From an uncultured Porphyromonas sp. (GTDB taxonomy: Bacteria > Bacteroidota > Bacteroidia > Bacteroidales > Porphyromonadaceae), in assembly GCA_900539765.1 (NCBI GenBank), contig UQDF01000024.1, positions 1 to 30,595 on the forward strand: DNA of 30,595 nt, in the 5' to 3' direction. The notes under the pieces were generated by a model. It did no database searches. It was not told where the DNA came from and saw nothing but the letters and a program-made list of their open reading frames with translations. Made by a program: the position numbers and the translations under genes. Positions 1-7,396 of this stretch are shown here, in pieces. Numbering within the stretch: position 1 is the first letter of the stretch; each line of letters opens with the position of its first letter.

Positions 1-128
1 ATAAGACACCCAATGAAGTCATCAAAAACATCATTCTTGAGAAATTGCATTAGCGAGTGGAATGTACCTTGGATGATTTCTCGAGGTATAAGTCGGATTA
101 CTTGTGCGAATAGTGTTATATTTGCCAT
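1..128 (-). CDS. Possible transposase N-terminus (partial, runs off left edge)
   Basis: Reading the minus strand from an ATG at 128 gives 42 open codons to the window edge. The protein begins MANITLFAQVIRLIPREII, which resembles the N-termini of IS4-type (DUF4372) transposases of Bacteroidetes. After about residue 20 the resemblance weakens, so this could be a diverged or fused copy or another gene. No stop is met before the edge. It is AT-richer than the genes to its right, as expected of a mobile element. A 44-codon plus-strand frame (13-147) overlaps it but looks like nothing known. The assignment rests on a short stretch and is tentative. Confidence 0.35.
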   Translation of the reverse strand, partial: MANITLFAQVIRLIPREIIQGTFHSLMQFLKNDVFDDFIGCL

Positions 129-130
129 TG

Positions 131-194
131 AAAAGGGTGGTTTGTGACAGCTCTCAATAGCTGTGTTTTGTTTCAATTACAAACCTACCCTTTT
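131..194. repeat. Imperfect inverted repeat beside the transposase start
   Basis: The left arm at 131-145 (AAAAGGGTGGTTTGT) is complementary to the right arm at 179-194 (ACAAACCTACCCTTTT) apart from one bulged base. A second hairpin, ACAGCT (147-152) with AGCTGT (159-164), lies inside. The structure sits just upstream of the possible transposase start. It could be the subterminal end of an insertion sequence, or a hairpin that stops outside transcription from entering it. The right arm is followed by a T/C-rich stretch, so terminator activity on the plus strand is also possible. Confidence 0.55.
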
Positions 195-239
195 CTCTTT
201 ATCCTGCAAAACGTTTAGGACACTATTGCCTTTCGGGTA

Positions 240-270
240 TTGTACGGAGCGTAAAGGCTGACTAACTTTG
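240..270 (+). promoter_or_regulatory. Bacteroidetes-type promoter for the interrupted receptor gene
   Basis: TAACTTTG at 263-270 fits the Bacteroidetes -7 consensus TAnnTTTG. TTG at 240-242 lies 20 bases upstream, as expected for the -33 box. It reads toward the receptor start at 364, leaving a leader of about 85 bases. It is called from consensus and spacing only. Confidence 0.5.
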
Positions 271-363
271 CAGGCGTATAAAGAAGGGGACGTTGGGGAG
301 AGGTTCTTTTTGTAAGGGCTCCACCCCAACACCCTCATATCTCTATCAAGACAACAAGAAGCG

Positions 364-2676
364 ATGACCGAAAGCCACCTCCCTGCGAAGGAGCATAAGA
401 CGACGTTCGTGAGACTCATACTTTCACTTCTCCTCGTGGTGGCCTCAGCCGTGGCATCGCTAGCACAAGAGCGCATCGGAACCGTGACTGGGCACGTAAC
501 CACAACAACGGGCGAGGCACTGGTCAATGCTGTAGTTCTCTTCACCAGTAGTCAGGACTCCACGCACTGCTTCCCCGCTGTCTGTGATGGGCAAGGGTAC
601 TTTTACCAAGAGCTACCCCTGGGAGCTTATTCGTATAGAGTCTCTTACCTCGGCTCCAATTATACCCCTGAGCGAAATCATGTAGAGGTGAGCAAGGAGC
701 CTACAAACCCTCTGAGCATCGTCATAGCGCCTGCCGCTCAAGCACTCGATGAGGTGGTCGTAGTTGCCAAGCGTCCATTTGTCTCATACAGTGGCGGTGT
801 GGCTCGCTATAACCTCTCGGCCAACCCAGCAGCCATCGGCGGGAACCTCTTGGACGGGCTCAAGCTAATCCCTGGCGTACAGGTGGAGGAGCGTGGAGGG
901 CTCTCTGTCTATGGCTTCTACACACTCACGGTAGCTGTCAATGGTCGTATACTACGGCTCTCCCCTGAGGAGGTTCAAGCTTACCTCAGCTCTCTGAGCG
1001 TGGAGGATGCCGAGCGTGTGGAGCTCATTCGCCATCCAGGGCCCGAGTATGGCGTGCAGAGCGGTGCCGTCCTCAACATCGTCACAAAGGGGAACCCTCG
1101 AGAGGGTCTCAATGCTTTTATCTCTGCCGATGCGAGCTATCGGAGGAAAATCTCGGAGGGCGGTCGACTCAGACTCAACTATAATAAGGATAACAAGCGA
1201 AGCTACATAGCGTACCAAGTCTTTGACAATCGTCGTATAGAGTCCCTCACGACTACGCTGGGCGCTGACACAACGAGCACATCGCCTCATCGTGGACAGA
1301 CTATGCAGGCGGGCTTTGAGTGGCAGATCTCTCCGCAGCAGCTCTTTGACATACGGCTTCACGGATCACTCTCAGATGAGCATATAGACTATAGTCGAGG
1401 GTATCACACCGATATGAGACGTATGGTCGGGGCTGTCAATCTCTATCACACCCTCTCTGCAGATCGTTGGGTCTGGAAGAGCTATGCCGACTACACCTCC
1501 AGTAGCAATCAACGCTCCTACTCCTATAGTGACAGCGAGCTACAAGATCGGTATCACTACCTTCGTCTATCGACAAACTATACCTACCGCTTTACCCCTT
1601 CACTACTGGGACTCCTCGGGGTAACGCAAAACAATATCTGGTTTGCAACAGAAGCCCCCACAGCTCCCAGCGGAGTCAATGAGCGATACTATGAGAGCAA
1701 CAGCTCTGCTTACGTCACGCTGCGCTACCACAAAGGAGCACTCGACAGCTACGGTGGAGTACAGCTCAACTACGACCACCGCACGAGCCAAGCTTAGGGG
1801 ACTCGCCTACTATCTGACCAAGCGGTGCGCTGGCAACCTTACCTCAACGTTGCCTACGACATAGCGCGCAACCATCGTCTAGCACTTTCCTTGCAAACCT
1901 ACTACCAGCGTCCTGCGCTAAGAGATCTGATGCCGTATGCCTCCTATGCGGGATTTCTCTATCGTGTCGGCAATGATCGTCTGCAAAGTAGTATGCGCCA
2001 CAACCTTGCGCTCAACTACAGCTACCGAAGGGCTGCGATGCTAGAGATAAACCTCTCCAACGAGCAATGCCCCATCGTCGAGTACTTGACACCATACCAA
2101 GGGGGCTATGCCATAACCAAAGGGAATCTAGACTATAGTCGCTACCTGCGTATCGTAGCGGGGGCACCCATACCTATCATCTACCGAGACAACGGCTTGC
2201 AGTGGATCGCCACCACTTATCTAGCTTGGCACTTGCAGCGTGACAAGGGGACAATAGCTGGGAGCGAGTGCGACCGCACCTTTCACGCATACTATCTCCA
2301 GCACAAGCAGTCGCTCCACCTCCCTGCTCAGTGGTACCTTGACGCTCAGGTCACCTACTACAGTCCGCTATTTGTCGGAGTCTACAAGACTCAGAGCCAG
2401 TGGTGGATCAATCTATCTATTAGCAAGCGCATCGCCTCCTGGAAGCTCTCCCTCTCGTGCTACGACCTGCTAAATAGCAATGTGGCACGAGGCGAGATCA
2501 TGGGGCTCTCCCAGCCGATAGCCTTCGTCCAGAACTGGTACAGTCCGAAGGTCACGCTCAGCATCAGTTGTACGCTAGGCAATAAGCGCCTCAAGAGCTC
2601 TAGCCGTCAGACGATCAATAGCGAGTCTCGTCTCACCGACTCGGCCAACGAGGGGCTCTCATTTAGCAAGCCTTAA
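364..2676 (+). pseudogene. Outer-membrane beta-barrel (TonB receptor-like) protein, interrupted by in-frame TAG
   Basis: One continuous frame of 770 codons is broken only by TAG at 1795-1797 (codon 478). The frame is unchanged across it, so this is a nonsense change and not a frameshift. The first part has an N-terminal signal peptide ending near ASLAQ (residues 17-35), a carboxypeptidase-regulatory-like domain (about 39-105, starting at GTVTGHV) and a plug-like region (about 125-245). A beta-barrel of alternating aromatic and polar strands follows and runs through the TAG to a C-terminal stretch after the last strands. This is the architecture of the outer-membrane beta-barrel family related to TonB-dependent receptors; the ligand is unknown. 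The 293 codons after the TAG stay open and barrel-like, and a GTG at 1825 could only start a barrel fragment without a signal peptide. A weak hairpin (2669-2694) overlaps the final stop. The gene is probably a recent pseudogene; a base-call error or suppression is not excluded. Confidence 0.8.
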
Positions 2677-2767
2677 ATAGCCATTTAGAAGGCTCTACGG
2701 AAGTAGGGCTTTCCTCTCCGTACGGGCGCAATCTATGTCCATCTGGGAGGCAAATTATTTTTCATGT

Positions 2768-2822
2768 GGGTGAAACTCTAGTTTCATACGGAGGGAACTA
2801 CTCGCTTTAGAGGAAAATACCT
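2768..2822 (+). repeat. Dispersed palindromic repeat, copy 1
   Basis: GGGTGAAACTCTAGTTTCAT at 2768-2787 is identical to 7202-7221, and similarity continues for about 35 bases (a purine-rich stretch, then TCG-TTTAG and GGAAA). The core TGAAACT-ct-AGTTTCA is a 7-bp inverted repeat. A diverged, partial copy lies at about 6543-6573. This copy sits in the ahpC upstream region, about 45 bases before the -7 box. Confidence 0.55.
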
Positions 2823-2866
2823 TGTTCTAGGTATGCGGTTTGCTTTTTATTTTGGGTGCCTACCCC

Positions 2867-2874
2867 TATCTTTG
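2867..2874 (+). promoter_or_regulatory. -7 promoter box of ahpC
   Basis: TATCTTTG matches the Bacteroidetes -7 consensus TAnnTTTG. It lies 63 bases before the chosen ahpC start. The best -33 candidate (TTTG at 2839-2842) is spaced somewhat too far, so only the -7 element is called. In Bacteroidetes ahpC is often under OxyR control, but I did not identify an OxyR site. Confidence 0.5.
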
Positions 2875-2937
2875 CGAGTGTTGGTGGGGATGTCCGACCA
2901 ACATCAATCTTTATCTAAAACTCAAATGCAAATAACT

Positions 2938-3507
2938 ATGCAACCTATTATCAATAGCAACTTACCAGAGTTCAAAGTACCCGCATATACCAAGTCCAAG
3001 GGCTTTCACGAGGTTTCTAACGAGGATCTCAAGGGGCGCTGGAGCGTACTCTTCTTCTATCCTGGTGACTTCACCTTCGTATGTCCTACGGAGCTAGCTG
3101 ACCTTGCCGACAACTATGCTGAGTTTCAGCAGATCGGTGTGGACATCTACTCTGTGAGCACTGACTCGCAGTTCGTTCACAAGGCTTGGCAGGATGCTAG
3201 CGAGGCGGTCAAGAAGGTTCAGTACACGATGCTCGCTGATATGCGCTTCGAGCTAGCTCGTGCCTTCGGCGTGATGATCGAGGAGGCTGGACAGGCTTAC
3301 CGTGGCACTTTCCTCATTGATCCAGACGGCAAGGTGCGTGTGGCTGAGATCCATGACAACGGCATAGGCCGTGACGCTCAGGAGCTACTGCGCAAGGTAC
3401 GCGCTGCTCAGTTTGTCTATGAGCACCCAGGCGAGGTGTGCCCCGCTAAGTGGAGACAAGGCGATGCCACTCTCAAGCCTAGCATAGACCTAGTTGGTAA
3501 GATCTAA
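2938..3507 (+). CDS. ahpC: Peroxiredoxin, alkyl hydroperoxide reductase subunit C
   Basis: This 189-residue typical 2-Cys peroxiredoxin reduces hydrogen peroxide, organic peroxides and peroxynitrite in the cytoplasm. The peroxidatic cysteine is C49 in the motif FTFVCPTEL, and the resolving cysteine is C168 in GEVCPAKW. Both are intact and the length is normal for AhpC. The frame opens further upstream at 2833, but the ATG at 2938 is chosen because MQPIINSNLPEFK matches the usual AhpC N-terminus and the -7 box at 2867-2874 would otherwise lie inside the gene. The usual partner reductase gene ahpF is reduced to a fragment just downstream (3588-3692), so AhpC must be recycled by another reductant or by an AhpF encoded elsewhere. 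Confidence 0.94.
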   Translation: MQPIINSNLPEFKVPAYTKSKGFHEVSNEDLKGRWSVLFFYPGDFTFVCPTELADLADNYAEFQQIGVDIYSVSTDSQFVHKAWQDASEAVKKVQYTMLADMRFELARAFGVMIEEAGQAYRGTFLIDPDGKVRVAEIHDNGIGRDAQELLRKVRAAQFVYEHPGEVCPAKWRQGDATLKPSIDLVGKI

Positions 3508-3522
3508 CACCTAGATCTACAA

Positions 3523-3548
3523 GAGACTGTTGACTTTGCAACAGTCTC
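3523..3548. other. Perfect 10-bp hairpin after ahpC
   Basis: GAGACTGTTG (3523-3532) pairs perfectly with CAACAGTCTC (3539-3548) across a 6-base loop, starting 15 bases after the ahpC stop. No T-run follows, so it is a weak candidate for intrinsic termination. It may protect the ahpC mRNA 3' end, or mark the junction where ahpF was lost. Confidence 0.55.
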
Positions 3549-3587
3549 ACATATCAAGACGAGAGGGTTGTGTCGTATACTCACACG

Positions 3588-3692
3588 AGCGGCACAGCCC
3601 TCTACTCTTACAAGCAGGAGGTGATCGCTATGGGCGAGGGTGCCAAGGCTGCTCTCTCGGCCTTCGACGATCGCATTCGCACGCAAGGATGA
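3588..3692 (+). pseudogene. Remnant of ahpF (C-terminal end only)
   Basis: In the frame ending at TGA 3690-3692, about 34 codons read SGTALYSYKQEVIAMGEGAK followed by AALSAFDDRIRTQG. This closely resembles the last residues of AhpF, the flavoprotein reductase of AhpC, where E. coli has a YKQ-GEGAK-LSAF-IRT pattern. The upstream frame is closed by a TGA at 3531-3533, just before the ahpC hairpin. There is no start codon and no room for the FAD, NADPH or redox-active CxxC parts. The fragment lies exactly where ahpF normally follows ahpC, so it is read as the tail of a deleted gene. The conserved Gly-Asp before this segment in flavoprotein reductases is also missing (SGTA instead). Confidence 0.7.
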
Positions 3693-3710
3693 AGCATGCT
3701 CCCCGACACG

Positions 3711-3777
3711 AAAAAAAAGGAGACTCCCCCACAGCTGGACACGATCCAACCGAGGGGGAGTCTCTCTTATTGTTTTT
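3711..3777. terminator. Bidirectional intrinsic terminator
   Basis: An 11-bp perfect stem pairs GAGACTCCCCC (3720-3730) with GGGGGAGTCTC (3754-3764). The loop holds a further short pairing (TGGA 3736-3739 with TCCA 3745-3748). A T-rich stretch follows on the plus strand (3765-3777). An A8 run (3711-3718) gives a T8 tract on the minus strand. It can end transcription from ahpC and from the convergent receptor gene at 4073-6370. Confidence 0.78.
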
Positions 3778-3935
3778 ATCGCAGGGAGGGAGGCTTACCC
3801 TTCCGCTAGCAGACCTAGATCTTTCATTTCATAGACTTATTCCTATTTTGAGGAGTTCGAAGGGGACCGCTCTGAGATGTGATCGACAGGATCTCTTAGG
3901 CTCCGATACGATTTTCCTTTAGAAGGGGTAGATCC

Positions 3936-3965
3936 CCACGTGGAAATTCTCAAATCTCCACGTAG
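3936..3965. repeat. CCACGTGG pair with 22-bp spacing (locus 1)
   Basis: CCACGTGG at 3936-3943 is followed exactly 22 bases later by CCACGTAG at 3958-3965. The spacer ends TCTCAAATCT, the same as at 6865-6878. The octamer is its own reverse complement, so two copies can also pair as a hairpin. The rest of 3778-4072 shows no gene that I can support. Confidence 0.65.
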
Positions 3966-4072
3966 CAATGTCATTCCCTAAAAGTTGTTGACTTATTTTC
4001 TCTTTGTTTCCTTGAAACGGCATAGGGCTTCCTGAGGCTCCAAAGTGTCACTGACGGAAGAAAGGCTTCATA

Positions 4073-6370
4073 TCACATATTGAGTCGACTTATCGATTCG
4101 GTTGCTGTACTCTTCCTTTGGCGAATACTCTTTTGATTAAATCGATAACGAAGCTGAATGGATACACTACGTGTATCTCTGTAAGTCTTATCATACAATC
4201 TAATACCCTCGATTTGGGTCGATCCTATATCCCAAGCTGTTTTCAAGAGATCCATTCCAAGAATAGAAATATCCATTTTTCCGCCCAAAAACTGCTTGCG
4301 TAATTCAAGATCCAATTGATGTTTCTGTCCAGCTTCAAAAATTCCAGATGTGAGCGGACTTTGATAAGAGTAATTTAACTCTATATCAAACCATTTAGGT
4401 ACAGCGAATGTTTGGGTTAGTCGAGTATAGAATAGCGGTTTTTGCTTAATGTTCAAATTGTATTTTCGGCCATCAAGTTGCTCCAATTGCACCATTCCCA
4501 ATAAGTTTATGGAGTACCAGCCCCAGCCCTTAGAGATGTTTCCCATTAGTTGGACTCTATGATGATGATCAAAGTTAGTTTTGGATATAATATAACCTGA
4601 AGTTAGGTCATCCTTTTTCTGAATGTAATTATCAATATGATCCCGCGAGTATTGATAGTTTACACCAAGATAAAGGATCTTGTAAATAAAATCATACCCT
4701 ATTCGGTAATTCTTCTCAGGCAATAAGTTCGGATTTGAATTTGACGACACAAATTGGTTAGAGTAATAACTGTTGTTGCTTAAGTCTTCCAAACTTGGTC
4801 TGCGTGTCCCTGAAGTAATACTGAAATTATGCATCGACATTCCCACTCTCCCAGCTATCTTTCCAACAAAGAAAATGTCATTGTAGCTACGGTCAATATT
4901 ATTCTGTGGTGCATTTGGATCTAATAACAGACTATTTGCATGTTCAAAACGAACACCCAAGGATGCACTCCACATTCTTAGAGGAAATGAATAGTTGAGA
5001 TATCCCGCATACACTCTTTCGTTGTTAGTCCCCATGTTTTGGTTGCTTGCATCGAAGGTTTGCTTTCTAGTTCCATTTATTTGGTATAAATCCACACCAC
5101 CCTCAAGAGTTCGACTATCAGTAAAGCTATAAGACAGATATGGTGAAAGCTGAAAAAGAGCATAATGTGCGTTGGTGGAGATCTCATGATTTCCGATTTT
5201 GGCCATATCATTCTCTCTCGTTGCTTGCTGACGATTCAGACTTTTGATAAAAGCATCGGCATTGATCTCGAGCTTAAATCTGTTGGTGACATTCCACTCT
5301 GTATAAGCACTAAAATGATGAGAGGTAGTTTGGTTGTCGAGATAAGTATTGGACATCAGATTTTGCCATCCCTGATTGTTTGTATTATATCGTGTGTTAT
5401 CTCCACTATGACTATTTATCTTACTGCTTGACAAGTTATATCCTAGCCCCCACGTCAACGTCTTATGAGGTGTAAAGTTAGCCTTGAGGAGTATATTTCT
5501 TGTCAGATCACTTATTGTGTCTACAAGTTGAGTCTGGAGATATAACTGAGGAATGATTTGAGCATCAATACGTTCTGTCTTATTCATACGGTTATCCCCC
5601 TGATTGAGTTGAAGACTGATGTTACATTTATCATTGACATACCCTAGCAAGAGATCTCCTAAGTATGAAACGGCATGGTTTAATTGGAGCTTACTCTTTG
5701 CTTGACCTGTGAAGTTATCTTTTTGACGTTTAGTCTTGATGTGCAGAACAGCGTTGACACTGCCACGATATCTTGGTCCAGGACTCCTATCAAAAGTTAT
5801 CGTTGTGATTACTTTAGGATCTATCGACTTAAGCTCATCTTGAGAGAGCACCTCTTTATTATCTAATAGTATAAGGATATTTCCTCCTCCTAGTAATGTT
5901 GCACCTCCATTCCCATCCACTGCGACTCCAGGAAGTTGTGCCAAAAGTCGATCAATGCTCGATTGCTGTGCCAAAGGTGTGCTCTCTACATTCACTTGTA
6001 GTTGATGATTGCTCAATTTCAATCTTCTTGTGTTCCCTTTTATAATCACCTCTCCTAGAGTATAGGACGTAGGGTGCATCTCCACTTCTACAGGGAGTTC
6101 GTTTAGGTCTATATTTTGTGACTCATAGCCAATACAAGAGAAGCGCAAGTAACTCATTTGCACGGACTTTTCTATACTAAAAAAGCCAGTACTATCAGTA
6201 ACCCCCCCCTTCAACAATGTACTATCTTTGCTATAAGCGACAACATTACAAAACTCCAAGGGTAACTTGTTTTCGTCTACAACCACAGACTTAATGACTT
6301 CTTGTCCCCACATAGATGATATGTTGACGCATAAGGCCAAAAGGACAAACAAGGCTCTATATGTTTTCAT
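4073..6370 (-). CDS. Outer-membrane beta-barrel (TonB receptor-like) protein
   Basis: This 765-residue outer-membrane protein belongs to the same broad family as the broken gene at 364-2676. The start at 6370 is chosen because MKTYRALFVLLALCVNISSM is a good signal peptide ending at WGQ; the frame stays open to 6460, but that start would bury the signal. A carboxypeptidase-regulatory-like domain follows (about 26-95, VVVDENKLPLEFCNV then DSTGFFSIE). Next comes a plug-like region (about 105-225, with LLAQLPGVAVDGNGGATLLG) and a long barrel rich in Tyr, Asn and Ser strands. The substrate is unknown and no SusD partner is adjacent. The gene is clearly AT-richer than its neighbours, with many AAT and ATA codons, and is flanked by repeat-rich DNA on its upstream side, which suggests transfer. 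I found no convincing -7 box upstream. Confidence 0.86.
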   Translation of the reverse strand: MKTYRALFVLLALCVNISSMWGQEVIKSVVVDENKLPLEFCNVVAYSKDSTLLKGGVTDSTGFFSIEKSVQMSYLRFSCIGYESQNIDLNELPVEVEMHPTSYTLGEVIIKGNTRRLKLSNHQLQVNVESTPLAQQSSIDRLLAQLPGVAVDGNGGATLLGGGNILILLDNKEVLSQDELKSIDPKVITTITFDRSPGPRYRGSVNAVLHIKTKRQKDNFTGQAKSKLQLNHAVSYLGDLLLGYVNDKCNISLQLNQGDNRMNKTERIDAQIIPQLYLQTQLVDTISDLTRNILLKANFTPHKTLTWGLGYNLSSSKINSHSGDNTRYNTNNQGWQNLMSNTYLDNQTTSHHFSAYTEWNVTNRFKLEINADAFIKSLNRQQATRENDMAKIGNHEISTNAHYALFQLSPYLSYSFTDSRTLEGGVDLYQINGTRKQTFDASNQNMGTNNERVYAGYLNYSFPLRMWSASLGVRFEHANSLLLDPNAPQNNIDRSYNDIFFVGKIAGRVGMSMHNFSITSGTRRPSLEDLSNNSYYSNQFVSSNSNPNLLPEKNYRIGYDFIYKILYLGVNYQYSRDHIDNYIQKKDDLTSGYIISKTNFDHHHRVQLMGNISKGWGWYSINLLGMVQLEQLDGRKYNLNIKQKPLFYTRLTQTFAVPKWFDIELNYSYQSPLTSGIFEAGQKHQLDLELRKQFLGGKMDISILGMDLLKTAWDIGSTQIEGIRLYDKTYRDTRSVSIQLRYRFNQKSIRQRKSTATESISRLNM

Positions 6371-6572
6371 ATTCATCGTCTTTCTCATTTGATCTTCATC
6401 GGAAGTGTAGATTCGATTTGGTTCGTATCGTTGCATCTGGATATTATTTTGATTAGACATTTACGCTGACAAAGTTCTCATCTTATATTCATGCCTGCAA
6501 TACCCAAAAGGGTAATTCTATATACGAATATGCTTTATTGGAAGTTTTACGAAGAGAAACTTGCTCGTTTAG

Positions 6573-6664
6573 CCTGAGTGACGCATTATAGTCGTTCTCT
6601 CAGGAGCTACACATCAGCCACAAGAGAGGGAATAGATGAGATCATTATATAAGGCGTCAGCCCT
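6573..6664 (+). mobile_element. MITE-like element, copy 1
   Basis: This ~92-bp unit starts CCTGAGTGACGCATTATA and ends with the near inverted complement (GGCGTCAGCCCTG). Its interior (GAGCTACACATCAGCCACAAG) matches the interiors of the copies at 6683-6778 and 7101-7203. It encodes no protein. Its ends are the most diverged of the three copies. The gene-free region 6461-7396 consists largely of this family and the other repeats listed. Confidence 0.65.
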
Positions 6665-6682
6665 GACCACTTAGGTGAAACT

Positions 6683-6778
6683 CCAGGGCTGACGCATTAT
6701 AATCGTCTTTTCAGAAGCAACCCATTAGCGACAAGCGAGGCATAGATGGGGGCATTATATATAACGTGTCAGTCCTGG
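6683..6778 (+). mobile_element. MITE-like element, copy 2
   Basis: This 96-bp unit has terminal inverted repeats: CCAGGGCTGACGCATTATAA on the left, and ATATAACGTGTCAGTCCTGG on the right as its imperfect complement. The interior holds TCAGAAGC, CATTAGCGACAAGCGAGG and CATTATATATAA, shared with copy 3. A short GGTGAAACTC (6674-6683), a fragment of the palindromic repeat seen at 7202, abuts the left end. Confidence 0.7.
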
Positions 6779-6856
6779 ATTTCTGTGAAGCTCACCTTCT
6801 GTTGCTTTACATATCTTTACGAGGGAATTCGTCCGATTCCTTCCTTTCTCGAATAT

Positions 6857-6908
6857 CCACGTGGGGAATCTCAAATCTCCACGTGGATGTTTTTTATTTT
6901 CCACGTGG
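6857..6908. repeat. Three CCACGTGG sites at 22-bp period (locus 2)
   Basis: Three perfect CCACGTGG octamers start at 6857, 6879 and 6901, each exactly 22 bases from the next. The first spacer, GGAATCTCAAATCT, resembles that of the pair at 3936. Exact periodicity with two different spacers points to a tandem array whose octamer is more conserved than the rest. Confidence 0.75.
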
Positions 6909-6919
6909 GCGTGATTCAT

Positions 6920-6973
6920 TTCTTCCGAAGTTTCATTTGATTCTTCCGAAGTTTCATTTCATTCCTCCGAAGA
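6920..6973 (+). repeat. 21-bp tandem repeat, about 2.5 copies
   Basis: The unit TTCTTCCGAAGTTTCATTT recurs with a 21-base period: TCCGA occurs at 6924, 6945 and 6966. The third unit is degraded after CCGAAGAA. The array lies between the plus-oriented and inverted CCACGTGG arrays. Confidence 0.7.
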
Positions 6974-6985
6974 ATTTTTTATTCC

Positions 6986-7015
6986 CCACGTGGAGATTTT
7001 GAAATATCTAGGTGG
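6986..7015. repeat. CCACGTGG pair, inverted orientation (locus 2, right arm)
   Basis: CCACGTGG at 6986-6993 is followed 22 bases later by the degenerate CTAGGTGG at 7008-7015. The spacer begins AGATTTTGA, the reverse complement sense of the TCAAATCT spacers at 3950 and 6871. With 6857-6908 it therefore forms a large inverted repeat around the 21-bp array. Confidence 0.65.
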
Positions 7016-7100
7016 AAATCACTTTTCCCCGACACAATGCCGTTTCGATATGTAGCCTGATCTAAATTATTATAGCGAGTCGGCATCGATTTTTACCAGC

Positions 7101-7203
7101 TAGGGCTGACGCATCATAATTGCTCTTTCAGAAACTACACATTAGCGACCAGCGAGGAGTAGAGTGGTCGATGAGTTCATTATATATAATGCGTCAGCCC
7201 TGG
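7101..7203 (+). mobile_element. MITE-like element, copy 3
   Basis: This 103-bp unit has the best-preserved ends: AGGGCTGACGCATCATAA on the left, against TTATATATAATGCGTCAGCC followed by CTGG on the right. Interior blocks CATTAGCGACCAGCGAGGAG and CATTATATATAA match copy 2. Its right end runs directly into the palindromic repeat at 7202. Confidence 0.7.
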
Positions 7204-7256
7204 GTGAAACTCTAGTTTCATCGGTAAGAAAACAATTCGTTTAGCGGGAAATTAAC
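7202..7256 (+). repeat. Dispersed palindromic repeat, copy 2
   Basis: This copy shares an identical 20-mer with 2768-2787, followed by a related purine-rich stretch and TTCGTTTAGCGGGAAATTA. It lies about 140 bases before the debranching-enzyme start and abuts MITE copy 3, so the two repeats may be parts of one composite unit. Confidence 0.55.
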
Positions 7257-7277
7257 CTCCATTCAGCGGTTAATTTG

Positions 7278-7285
7278 TATCTTAG
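7278..7285 (+). promoter_or_regulatory. Possible -7 box of the alpha-glucan operon
   Basis: TATCTTAG differs by one base from the TAnnTTTG consensus and lies 111 bases upstream of the start at 7397. No clear -33 TTTG is seen at the right distance. It is the best candidate between the repeats and the gene. Confidence 0.3.
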
Positions 7286-7396
7286 CAACACAGAGAGGGC
7301 AATCCTCAAGACCGCTCGCCACCTCGCCAGACTACGTTTGTCTCTAGCGTGCGTTGAGGAGCGCTCGCATTATGACTCCCAAGTAATTTACTATCT

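Noticed and set aside
1795..1797. Pyrrolysine or programmed readthrough at the TAG
   Set aside because: Nothing nearby suggests a pyrrolysine system or a readthrough signal. Mutation or base error is simpler.
1780..1830. Frameshift between the two receptor parts
   Set aside because: Both parts are in the same frame (364 and 1825 agree modulo 3) and only TAG at 1795-1797 separates them, so it is a nonsense codon.
2739..2769. Fourth CACGTG-type pair before ahpC
   Set aside because: CCATCTGG and TCATGTGG are 23 bases apart and lack the CACGTG core, so the match is too weak.
3530..3922. Plus-strand open frame of 130 codons after ahpC
   Set aside because: It crosses the hairpin, the terminator and repeat DNA and looks like no protein. 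The ahpF-like text is in a different frame.
6746..7002. Small plus-strand open frames in the repeat island
   Set aside because: They are translations of MITE and tandem-repeat DNA and have no protein-like features.
6857..7015. CRISPR array
   Set aside because: The repeated octamer with 14-base spacers is far too short for CRISPR repeat-spacer units, and no cas genes are present.
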